Below are positions 1 through 5,652 of a stretch of DNA of 16,653 bases, piece after piece; position 1 is the stretch's first letter; each line of letters opens with the position of its first letter. The notes beneath the pieces are model-generated. The model was not told the DNA's origin. It worked only from the letters and a program-made list of their open reading frames with translations, and made no database searches. Origin of the DNA: Candidatus Melainabacteria bacterium (GTDB taxonomy: Bacteria > Cyanobacteriota > Vampirovibrionia > LMEP-6097); NCBI GenBank assembly GCA_028817775.1, contig JAPPOW010000171.1, positions 1 to 16,653 of the forward strand, written 5' to 3'. The translations under genes were made by a program, and so were the position numbers.

Positions 1-242
1 GGATACTCCTGTCTAAGTAAAGTAAGAATATTAGTAAATATTCTAAATGATTGATTTGCTCCAAAAAGTATACCTGTCACGGCAATGACCAGAGCTAACA
101 GAAATATAATTGTTGAGCGCTTGTCTTTTTTGTCTTTCCCAGAAGCTTGGAACTGGTTTACCTGCTCAAGGTCAAAATACTTACAAGAAGTCATAAAATA
201 TAGTGGATTGAATAGAAGAGTTACAAGAAAAACCCAAGATAA
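1..242 (-). pseudogene. 3' continuation of the interrupted membrane protein (partial)
   Basis: Reading the minus strand past the TAA at 243-245 in the same frame gives 80 sense codons without a stop, up to the window edge. The conceptual product starts LSWVFLVTLLFNPLYF, a hydrophobic helix. A soluble stretch around KYFDLEQ follows, then a lysine/aspartate-rich linker (GKDKKDKRS), a second hydrophobic helix (TIIFLLALVIAVTGILF) and a polar tail. No ATG lies upstream of the first helix; the first ATG is at 194-192, after it. This looks like the missing C-terminal part of the gene at 243-1046, not an independent gene. Calling it a remnant is inference. An assembly or sequencing error at 243-245 would restore one long gene. 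Confidence 0.55.
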
Positions 243-1046
243 TTAAATTAATGTTCTGGGATCAACTATGATTGCAATAAAGTTTTGTACCAAACCTGGA
301 CCAGAAGCATCTAAGTCAACCAGCCTATCAAAGAAATTCAGATTAAATAGAGATGGAGCCCACAATAGCACATAAAACAAAGCACCTAGTGCTACAGGGA
401 ACAGATATAAGTTGAGTTTTATTCTTAGAGGGATTGATTTTGCATGTTGCATTAGTAAATTCTTTTCTGTAATATCAGACTGGCAAATCAGAAATGGCAT
501 CACAGAGACATTCAGCATGTCTTTGACAATCATAAAAATTACAAGTGGGAAAATAACGAGTGAGCTGACAGTAAATATTGCAACAGAAGAATACTTTGCC
601 AAAAAAGCTAGAACTAATAGTGGTATAGACCAAGTTTTGACAATTACCCAGTAAGCCTTAAAAAAGATCCGAAAAAAAGTTTTAAACTTAGTTTTAACTT
701 CAATCCCATGTACAAATTCTTGATACACAGAACTATGAAAGCTCATTACTGCTAATAGTATTGGCTGAAGAGCTAGTAAAATTAAAATTATCTGGTTCAT
801 CAATTGAAGTCCAGATTTCGTAAGAGCTAGTTCTGGTCCAAACATAGTTGCAGGTATAGTGACTCCAGCAGGGAGCACTTGTAGTGCAATAAAAATTATT
901 GAAGCCAGGTACATCATTAAATTTGCAAAAAATATGCCTAGTACTACTCCAACGAACCAATACCAAGTAATTTTCCAAAAAATGCTCGGTTTATGACAGA
1001 AAAGGTCATAGGTCTCTCTAATGGTATTGATAAAATTTGCTTCCAT
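243..1046 (-). CDS. Multi-pass membrane protein of unknown function, cut short by an in-frame TAA
   Basis: The product is about 267 residues from the chosen start (MEANFINTIRETYDLF). Hydrophobic segments fall at about 28-55, 82-102, 130-170 (probably two helices) and 205-225. No family is recognised with certainty. The alternation of amphipathic juxtamembrane and membrane segments resembles generic bacterial integral membrane proteins of the DUF4013/DUF975 kind, but that is only a resemblance. The frame is open upstream to 1166, but that would overlap the divergent recombinase start at 1116, so the internal ATG at 1046 is preferred. No clear Shine-Dalgarno is visible. The same frame continues for 80 codons beyond the TAA (see 1-242), so this is probably the 5' part of a disrupted gene. 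Confidence 0.6.
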   Translation of the reverse strand: MEANFINTIRETYDLFCHKPSIFWKITWYWFVGVVLGIFFANLMMYLASIIFIALQVLPAGVTIPATMFGPELALTKSGLQLMNQIILILLALQPILLAVMSFHSSVYQEFVHGIEVKTKFKTFFRIFFKAYWVIVKTWSIPLLVLAFLAKYSSVAIFTVSSLVIFPLVIFMIVKDMLNVSVMPFLICQSDITEKNLLMQHAKSIPLRIKLNLYLFPVALGALFYVLLWAPSLFNLNFFDRLVDLDASGPGLVQNFIAIIVDPRTLI

Positions 1047-1102
1047 AATAGGATTTATACCACATAGTATTCTCGGAGCTGGCCTTTTTATCTTTAATCT
1101 TC

Positions 1103-1108
1103 TATAAT
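1103..1108 (+). promoter_or_regulatory. Candidate -10 box of the recombinase gene
   Basis: A perfect TATAAT lies 7 bp before the recombinase ATG at 1116. Transcription would start at or next to the start codon, giving a leaderless mRNA. No convincing -35 hexamer stands at 16-18 bp upstream. No Shine-Dalgarno is visible, which fits a leaderless transcript. This is inference from sequence only. Confidence 0.35.
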
Positions 1109-1115
1109 TATCCGT

Positions 1116-2918
1116 ATGAGATATTTCATCTACTGTCGTAAATCTTCCGAAGAGGAAGAACGCCAAGCACTTTCTATTGAATCCCAGCTACAAGAACTTA
1201 GAGAGTATGCCCAGCAAAAAGGCTTGGGCACTGTTAAAGAGTTTATTGAAAGTAAATCAGCCAAGAGACCTGGCCGTCCTATTTTTAATCAAATGCTTGA
1301 AGCAATTGAGAGAGGAGAAGCTGAAGGCATATTAGCTTGGCAACCAGATCGATTAAGCCGCAACTCTGTTGATGGTGGTCGAGTGATCTATCTTATTGAC
1401 GAAGGCTTTATCAAAGACTTGCAGTTTCCCAGCTACCACTTTGAAAATACTCCTCACGGCAAACTTAATCTGACAATGGCTTTCGGCTTCTCAAAAATGT
1501 ACGTAGATCGATTGTCTGAGGATGTTCAGCGAGGTATACGAGAGAAGATTAGACGCGGAGAGTTCCCAGGTAAAGCCCCTCTTGGTTACTATAATCACCC
1601 GAAGAAACGAACTATAGAGCCTGATAAGGAAAGTTTTGAATTAATCAAAAACCTGCTTCAAGACTTTGCTATTGGCAAGCTTAGTCAAACTGATATCAGA
1701 ACTAAACTCTTTGATCTTGGCTTTAGAACAAGAAACGATACAAGGCTTTGTTATCACAGAGTAGATGAGATGTTACGTAATCCTTTTTATCATGGTTTAT
1801 TCAGACTCAAAGGAGAACTGTATCAAGGCTCACACCAGCCAATGATCAGCAAAGAAACCTTTGATCAGATCCAAAGACGACTTAAAACTAACCCTAAGAG
1901 ACTAAATTTTCATAATCATAAACAAGAAGAGAAGAATTATTTATTTCAAGGACTTGCCCATTGTGGCAACTGCGGCTACGCTATCGTCCCAGAATGGCAT
2001 AAGAAAAAATCAGGCAAAGTATTTAAATACTACCGCTGTAGCCGTAAATCTAAGACTTGCACTTGTAAAGAAAGACCTATCAATGAGAATGATCTTGCCC
2101 AACAAGTAGAACAACTTGTCTCTCAAGTTTCAATACCTGACGAGTGGTTTGAGAAATATAACAGCAAAATTGATGAGTGGGTTAATAATGAGCACAAAGA
2201 ATCTCGTGAGCAGCTTCAGAACATCCAATCTGAGCTTAAACAGATTAATATCAAACTAGACAAGTTATTAGATCTTCACTTAGAAGGTGATCTTAGTTCT
2301 CAAGAATACAAAGCCAAGAAAAATAAATTAGTAAATCATAAATCCGATCTTGAGCATCAATTAAGTCAAATTTCTGATCAAGGTTCAATTTGGGTTGAAC
2401 CTCTACGCGACTTTGTCAAAACCGGTAATGAAGCATATCACAGCATTATCAATCAGGATTTTAAGCAAATGAACTTCATTCTCAAAAAAGTTGGGTTGAA
2501 CCAACAACTTAACCAAAAGATTTTGAGTCTTGGGTTCATTAAACCGTTTCATTTTTTGAGCGAATTTCATAAGATGACTGGAAGCGGCAGCATCCCTGAT
2601 GAAACTGAGCAACTAATTACGGAACAACAGAGCAGCGGGACAAGCAGGGGGAGCCGCAAGCAGAGCTTGCCCCAGCCCTGCGTTTCCGCAGGCAGCGAGG
2701 CGCGAAGCGCCGAGCTGAGCGAGCAGACCGTAGGTCTGCGAGCCTTAACCGGCGCAGGGTCTCTGGGTTCACGCGATACCAGGTGGCGAAGGGCGCAGTC
2801 CGAGCCGCCGGTAACTGGGGACTCAGGGGAATTATGTGACTGTAATGTGAGATGGTGGGTCTTCGGTGACTTGAACACCGGACCTCACGCTTATCAAGCG
2901 TGCGCTCTAACCAACTGA
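1116..2918 (+). CDS. Large serine recombinase (site-specific integrase/resolvase family)
   Basis: The N-terminal resolvase catalytic domain (about 1-150) opens with MRYFIYCRKSS, where Ser10 is the likely nucleophile. It also holds the conserved arginine motif WQPDRLSRN. A Recombinase domain (about 155-265, from GKAPLGYY) follows. Next is a zinc ribbon with Cys283, Cys286, Cys308 and Cys315, and then a long coiled coil (about 350-420). This is the usual order in large serine integrases that catalyse attP x attB recombination. The recognisable protein ends near residue 490-500 (GFIKPFHFLSEF). The rest, from about 2630, is a biased Ser/Gly/Arg-rich tail encoded by a roughly 69% G+C hairpin block, then by the antisense of tRNA-Ile (ending GDLNTGPHAYQACALTN). 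The tail may not be functional protein. The gene diverges from the membrane gene at 1046. Its 3' end abuts the 3' end of a tRNA gene, the usual position of an element's integrase at its attachment site. Confidence 0.93.
   Translation: MRYFIYCRKSSEEEERQALSIESQLQELREYAQQKGLGTVKEFIESKSAKRPGRPIFNQMLEAIERGEAEGILAWQPDRLSRNSVDGGRVIYLIDEGFIKDLQFPSYHFENTPHGKLNLTMAFGFSKMYVDRLSEDVQRGIREKIRRGEFPGKAPLGYYNHPKKRTIEPDKESFELIKNLLQDFAIGKLSQTDIRTKLFDLGFRTRNDTRLCYHRVDEMLRNPFYHGLFRLKGELYQGSHQPMISKETFDQIQRRLKTNPKRLNFHNHKQEEKNYLFQGLAHCGNCGYAIVPEWHKKKSGKVFKYYRCSRKSKTCTCKERPINENDLAQQVEQLVSQVSIPDEWFEKYNSKIDEWVNNEHKESREQLQNIQSELKQINIKLDKLLDLHLEGDLSSQEYKAKKNKLVNHKSDLEHQLSQISDQGSIWVEPLRDFVKTGNEAYHSIINQDFKQMNFILKKVGLNQQLNQKILSLGFIKPFHFLSEFHKMTGSGSIPDETEQLITEQQSSGTSRGSRKQSLPQPCVSAGSEARSAELSEQTVGLRALTGAGSLGSRDTRWRRAQSEPPVTGDSGELCDCNVRWWVFGDLNTGPHAYQACALTN
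2641..2760. repeat. GC-rich array of short perfect hairpins inside the recombinase 3' end
   Basis: G+C is 83 of 120 bases here, against about one third in the recombinase body. Four perfect stem-loops follow each other. They are GCAAGC-AGA-GCTTGC (2656-2670), CCTGCG-TTTC-CGCAGG (2677-2692), GGCGC-GAA-GCGCC (2699-2711) and GCAGACC-GTA-GGTCTGC (2723-2739). Starts are 21-24 bp apart. Stems differ in sequence, so these are not copies of one palindrome. A wider ACCGGC/GCCGGT pair (2748-2753 with 2807-2812) lies beyond the array. Possible roles are attachment-site structure, a REP-like or MITE-like insertion, or a termination/processing structure between converging transcripts. The sequence does not decide among these. 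Confidence 0.7.
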
Positions 2919-2929
2919 GCTAAAGACCC
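2853..2929 (-). tRNA. tRNA-Ile (anticodon GAT)
   Basis: The minus strand folds as a 77-nt cloverleaf. The acceptor stem is GGGTCTT (2929-2923) paired with AAGACCC (2863-2857). The D arm contains AGCTCAGTTGGTTAGAGC. The anticodon stem is CACGC/GCGTG, with GAT in the loop complementary to 2893-2895. The T arm contains GGTGTTCAAGTCACC. The discriminator is A and the CCA is encoded (2855-2853). GAT reads isoleucine codons ATC/ATT. The gene lies antisense under the last codons of the recombinase frame, and its 3' end faces the recombinase. That is the classical position of a tRNA used as an integration site. Confidence 0.96.
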
Positions 2930-2942
2930 TAATTTATATTCA

Positions 2943-2948
2943 ATTATA
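2943..2948 (-). promoter_or_regulatory. Candidate -10 box for tRNA-Ile
   Basis: On the minus strand TATAAT stands 13 bp before the mature tRNA 5' end, which would leave a leader of about 6 nt. The -35 region is weak and falls in the hairpin pair at 2955-2986. Confidence 0.3.
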
Positions 2949-2954
2949 TTTCTC

Positions 2955-2986
2955 AGAGCTCAGGCTCTACCAGCCTCCGAAGAGGC
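2955..2986. repeat. Two tandem short hairpins upstream of tRNA-Ile
   Basis: AGAGC-TCAG-GCTCT (2955-2968) and GCCTC-CGAA-GAGGC (2973-2986) start 18 bp apart. Each has a 5-bp stem and a 4-nt loop. The pattern is like the arrays at 2656-2739 and 5026-5115. No T-run follows on either strand in the right place, so a terminator is unlikely. Confidence 0.5.
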
Positions 2987-3066
2987 AGAAAAAATTATAG
3001 ATTAAAAGCCCAGACGGAATAGGTATCACGCATCATTTTTAAAGAATTTTGCATATTTGCTTTACC

Positions 3067-3414
3067 CTATTCTACTTGCCAAGTTATAGATTTGCCAAAG
3101 CATGGATTTTCAGGTTTATTGAGACTTAGCCAAGCATGGTGATTTCGATCGAATTGCCTCAGCACAAACTGTATAAACCGCTTACCCAAGGATTTTATTT
3201 GAGTATTAGTCCTCTGGCTATTTACTTCATATTCTTCCCCTCTAGTTTTATCCTTCAATGTAAATTTCAAAATTTCACCATTATTATTCATGGTTTTAAT
3301 ATATAGGTAATAATCTGCAGAATCAGGTTCAGTTGTTTGAAAACTAATACCATAATCAGTAGCTCTGTTCCTAGATCTCCGTGGACCAGCATTTGGTTGG
3401 AAATATTCTATCAA
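3067..3414 (-). CDS. Hypothetical protein, probably the 3' part of a frameshifted gene
   Basis: This is a 115-residue reading frame with no ATG start; the first possible start is TTG at 3414, without a clear ribosome site. The product is soluble, charged and protein-like (for example DYYLYIKTMNNNGEILKF and FIQFVLRQFDRN). It has no motif I recognise. The frame is open up to a TGA at 3435-3433, and over 3371-3432 it overlaps the 58-codon frame that begins inside the end of the decarboxylase gene. Joining the two by a +1 shift in that window gives one protein of about 158 residues beginning with a proper ATG. A broken gene is therefore more likely than an independent gene with a TTG start. Confidence 0.45.
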   Translation of the reverse strand: MIEYFQPNAGPRRSRNRATDYGISFQTTEPDSADYYLYIKTMNNNGEILKFTLKDKTRGEEYEVNSQRTNTQIKSLGKRFIQFVLRQFDRNHHAWLSLNKPENPCFGKSITWQVE

Positions 3415-3547
3415 ATAATCTTTTGAGCTTCCTCATTTCATAACGACATAGCCCTGACTGAGGGTCTCTATGCTGCTGCCCTCGTTCCTCCAAAGTCCTT
3501 GTAATAGGGTTAGGAAAGCCAGTTAAATCAAAACTAGTACTCAACAT
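3371..3547 (-). CDS. Small ORF overlapping the decarboxylase end; probable 5' part of a frameshifted gene
   Basis: It encodes 58 residues starting MLSTSFDLTGFPNPITRTLE and ending IFPTKCWSTEI. The ATG at 3547 overlaps the decarboxylase stop by 14 bp. It is preceded by GGAG 10 nt upstream, so translational coupling is plausible. The C-terminal half (RYEMRKLKRLFDRIF) is basic and amphipathic. No family is recognised. The next frame carries a 115-residue extension that lacks an ATG, so this is best read as the beginning of one gene disrupted by a one-base indel between 3371 and 3432. Two overlapping small genes are a less likely alternative. Confidence 0.45.
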   Translation of the reverse strand: MLSTSFDLTGFPNPITRTLEERGQQHRDPQSGLCRYEMRKLKRLFDRIFPTKCWSTEI

Positions 3548-4985
3548 TTCTAATCAACTCCAATAATTTCTGCAAATCTTCAATCTTAGTCAAAGGATTC
3601 ATCAAACTCACTCTAAGATAGGTTTTGCCACGCAAATCAGTTTTAACAAAGTAAAACTCACCCGATTTGATTATCGATTCGCGAATTTTAACTTGCAAAG
3701 AATTTAATTGAACAGTGTTTAATTTATTTTGAACACTGTATAATTCTTTTGGGCTATACCTAAAGCAAACAATATTTGATTCTGGTTCAATTGCAAGTTC
3801 AAAATCAGTCTGTTCTTGAATTAATTTGGCAAAATCTTTAGCTAGGTCATGAGTGGCATCGATATAGTCAGAGAAAAATTCCTCACCATGGATGGCAAGA
3901 GAAAGATAAAGCTTCATTGCCATATTCGGTTTAGTACACTCAACTGTACGATTGCAAGTATCTCGTTCGATAGAATTTTGATCTAGTAAATAACTAGCAT
4001 CTTGGGAGAATGTAGCGTAAGATTCAGAACGGTTTTTGTAAATCACAGCAGTAATCAAGCTTGGAATTGCCATCATCTTATGGGCGTCCCAAACCACCGA
4101 ATCAGCTCGATTGATACCAGCAATCAAGTGTTTGTAACGCTCGGAGAGAGCAACAGAGGCGCCATGCGCGCCATCAACATGCAACCACAAATCATTAGCC
4201 TCACAGAAATCAGCAATGCTATTCAAATCATCATAGGCGCCAGTGGCAGTTGAGCAAGCGCTGGCACAAACTGCAATCACACGCTTGTCATCAGCCTGAG
4301 TTTGCTGATAGACCTGCTCCAACTCATCGACTTTAAGTTTGAAATTCTCATCACTTGGCACAAAATAAATTGACTTCGAGCCAAGCCCCATGACATGAGC
4401 TGCTCTAGTCACTGAGTAATGATTTTGATCAGAAACCATGATTGCCAAATCATCTTTGACACCTTCATTCCAAACATCATAGCCGGCCTTGGTTTGACGA
4501 GCTGCCAGCAATGCAGTCAAATTACCAAGCGAACCACCTGATGTCAGTACCGCTCCAGCTTTATCAGTATCGATATATAATTTCTCAGCGAGCCAACAAA
4601 CAATGGCTTGTTCAATACCATAACTTGCTGGTCCCATCTCATAGATAGTAGATGGACTATTGAGGAATGAATAAGCCAGCTCAGCTAGAGCAGCAGTTGG
4701 AATCGGTGTGGTCACCTGATGCCCCGCGTACCTTGGTGAATGTAAGTGATTGGATTCTTCAATGAATTTTTTCACCAGGCTTTCAAGATCTTGATTGCCC
4801 TCACTAAAATCTTGGCGCCAACTCTCAATTGCTTGCTGCGGGTCCTGCCACTTGAGTACTGGCAGCTCATCTACCTTACTAAGATAGTCAGCAAGGACTG
4901 CCACAACTTGCTCAGCCCGCTGCTTGAATTTAGTTGCGTCGTAGGCATCTATAATTTTGGGATAACTGAGTGTTTCAGAGACCAT
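3534..4985 (-). CDS. Group II pyridoxal-phosphate-dependent decarboxylase
   Basis: The 483-residue length is typical of the aromatic amino acid/glutamate/2,4-diaminobutyrate decarboxylase family, fold-type I PLP enzymes that remove the alpha-carboxyl of an L-amino acid. Visible features are the N-terminal substrate region SPRYAGHQ (83-90), the TSGGSLGN phosphate-binding loop (148-155), His189 in NHYS (stacks on PLP), and Asp271 in VDGAHG (binds the pyridine nitrogen). Lys303 in DAHK is the Schiff-base lysine. All key residues are present, so activity is expected. The substrate cannot be told from sequence by eye. No strong Shine-Dalgarno precedes the ATG at 4985. A hairpin array occupies the gap upstream. 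A small, probably broken gene overlaps the 3' end. Confidence 0.92.
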   Translation of the reverse strand: MVSETLSYPKIIDAYDATKFKQRAEQVVAVLADYLSKVDELPVLKWQDPQQAIESWRQDFSEGNQDLESLVKKFIEESNHLHSPRYAGHQVTTPIPTAALAELAYSFLNSPSTIYEMGPASYGIEQAIVCWLAEKLYIDTDKAGAVLTSGGSLGNLTALLAARQTKAGYDVWNEGVKDDLAIMVSDQNHYSVTRAAHVMGLGSKSIYFVPSDENFKLKVDELEQVYQQTQADDKRVIAVCASACSTATGAYDDLNSIADFCEANDLWLHVDGAHGASVALSERYKHLIAGINRADSVVWDAHKMMAIPSLITAVIYKNRSESYATFSQDASYLLDQNSIERDTCNRTVECTKPNMAMKLYLSLAIHGEEFFSDYIDATHDLAKDFAKLIQEQTDFELAIEPESNIVCFRYSPKELYSVQNKLNTVQLNSLQVKIRESIIKSGEFYFVKTDLRGKTYLRVSLMNPLTKIEDLQKLLELIRNVEY

Positions 4986-5025
4986 AGGTTAATTCTAGCG
5001 TATGGTCGTTGCACTCCCTGCATAT

Positions 5026-5115
5026 GGCACTACGTGCCTGCAAATGCTTCGCTGCATCAGCAGGACGAAGTCCATAAGCAGGAGCTTAGCTCCATATGCA
5101 GGTTGCAAAGCAACC
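5026..5115. repeat. Array of five hairpins with 18-20 bp period
   Basis: The stems are GGCAC-TAC-GTGCC (5026-5038), ATGC-TTCGCT-GCAT (5044-5057), GGAC-GAA-GTCC (5063-5073), GGAGC-TTA-GCTCC (5081-5093) and GGTTGC-AAA-GCAACC (5101-5115). Starts are 18, 19, 18 and 20 bp apart. Spacers are related (TGCAA, CAGCA, ATAAGCA, ATATGCA), and the 7 bases before the first hairpin are TGCATAT, the reverse complement of the last spacer. Stems are perfect yet unrelated in sequence. The array fills the gap between the 92-residue gene (stop at 5135) and the decarboxylase start (4985). It would be transcribed into the decarboxylase leader if the two genes share an mRNA. Confidence 0.75.
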
Positions 5116-5134
5116 ATAAACCATAATCAATAAT

Positions 5135-5413
5135 TTACGCTATAGCTAAAAGGTAAACCTCATAAATCTCACCATCAACCAAAATAGTCCTTGGTGCACC
5201 TTTACGGTTCTTCTTGTTCTTACCAACAATCTTAGTTAATTTAAGTTTGCTGACATCATGCGATCTGACCATACCAGTCTGTGCTGCTGCGCCAGATGCC
5301 TGTTGCTCTAATGAAAATTCCTTACCAGCTGACTCGCCATTGGCGCTTGCGCCTTGACCTTGCTGATTGTTTTGTCCGCTTGGACGTATACCTGATAAAC
5401 CGCCTATGCTCAT
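5135..5413 (-). CDS. Small protein of unknown function with a low-complexity N-terminus
   Basis: The product has 92 residues. The first half is rich in Gly, Gln, Ser and Ala (MSIGGLSGIRPSGQNNQQGQ), probably disordered. The second half is compact and basic (KLKLTKIVGKNKKNRKGAPR) and ends in a short hydrophobic stretch (EIYEVYLLAIA). There is no signal peptide and no recognised domain. Codon use and base composition look coding, and the ATG is the only reasonable start, but no Shine-Dalgarno is visible. It lies between gyrB and the decarboxylase on the same strand, separated from both by hairpin-bearing gaps. I cannot assign a function. Confidence 0.6.
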   Translation of the reverse strand: MSIGGLSGIRPSGQNNQQGQGASANGESAGKEFSLEQQASGAAAQTGMVRSHDVSKLKLTKIVGKNKKNRKGAPRTILVDGEIYEVYLLAIA

Positions 5414-5502
5414 GGTTTAACTATATAGGAACTATATTAAGGACTAGTTAAGGAAGCAAAAAAGACTGAATTTATAGGGTAATCTCAGATTTTGCTTTGT
5501 AA

Positions 5503-5559
5503 GTGCCAAGTGCAAGGCATTTGAAGTCCGGAGGACGTGTCCGAAGTGGGCTCTAGCCC
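5503..5559. repeat. Short hairpin cluster downstream of gyrB
   Basis: TGCC-AAGTGCAA-GGCA (5503-5518), GTCC-GGA-GGAC (5526-5536, alternatively GGAC-GT-GTCC at 5533-5542) and GGGCT-CT-AGCCC (5548-5559) start 23 and 22 bp apart. They lie in the 239-bp gap between gyrB and the 92-residue gene. The design is the same as the arrays at 2656-2739 and 5026-5115, but it is shorter. No gene is evident in the rest of this gap. Confidence 0.5.
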
Positions 5560-5585
5560 ATGAGGTTGAGGGAGGACGGAGTGGT

Positions 5586-5637
5586 AAAAAAACCAATAGT
5601 GGAACCGAGTCCCCGGAGTAATAACAAAGCAATTGGT
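5586..5637 (-). terminator. Possible terminator of gyrB
   Basis: On the minus strand, 16 bp after the gyrB stop, ACCAAT (5637-5632) can pair with ATTGGT (5597-5592), followed directly by a T-run (5592-5586). The loop is long (about 34 nt) and only weakly structured, so this is a weak intrinsic-terminator candidate. Confidence 0.3.
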
Positions 5638-5652
5638 GCTTACAGAGTAAAA

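Noticed and set aside
243..245. TAA reassigned to a sense codon
   Set aside because: sdhA, hisA and the 306-residue gene all end at TAA in positions that fit family length or tight operon overlap, so TAA is a normal stop here.
412..654. 80-residue plus-strand frame inside the membrane protein gene
   Set aside because: It is antisense to a hydrophobic coding region, has no ribosome site and shows no domain.
2567..2878. 103-residue minus-strand frame under the recombinase 3' end
   Set aside because: It covers the GC-rich hairpin block and part of the tRNA in antisense. High G+C removes stops, so openness is not evidence of coding.
2973..2986. Hairpin GCCTC-CGAA-GAGGC as an intrinsic terminator
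   Set aside because: On the plus strand an A-rich run follows, and on the minus strand the T-run precedes the stem, so it fits a terminator in neither direction.
5026..5115. CRISPR array
   Set aside because: The period is regular but only 18-20 bp, and the units are different palindromes, not copies of one repeat. No cas genes are present.
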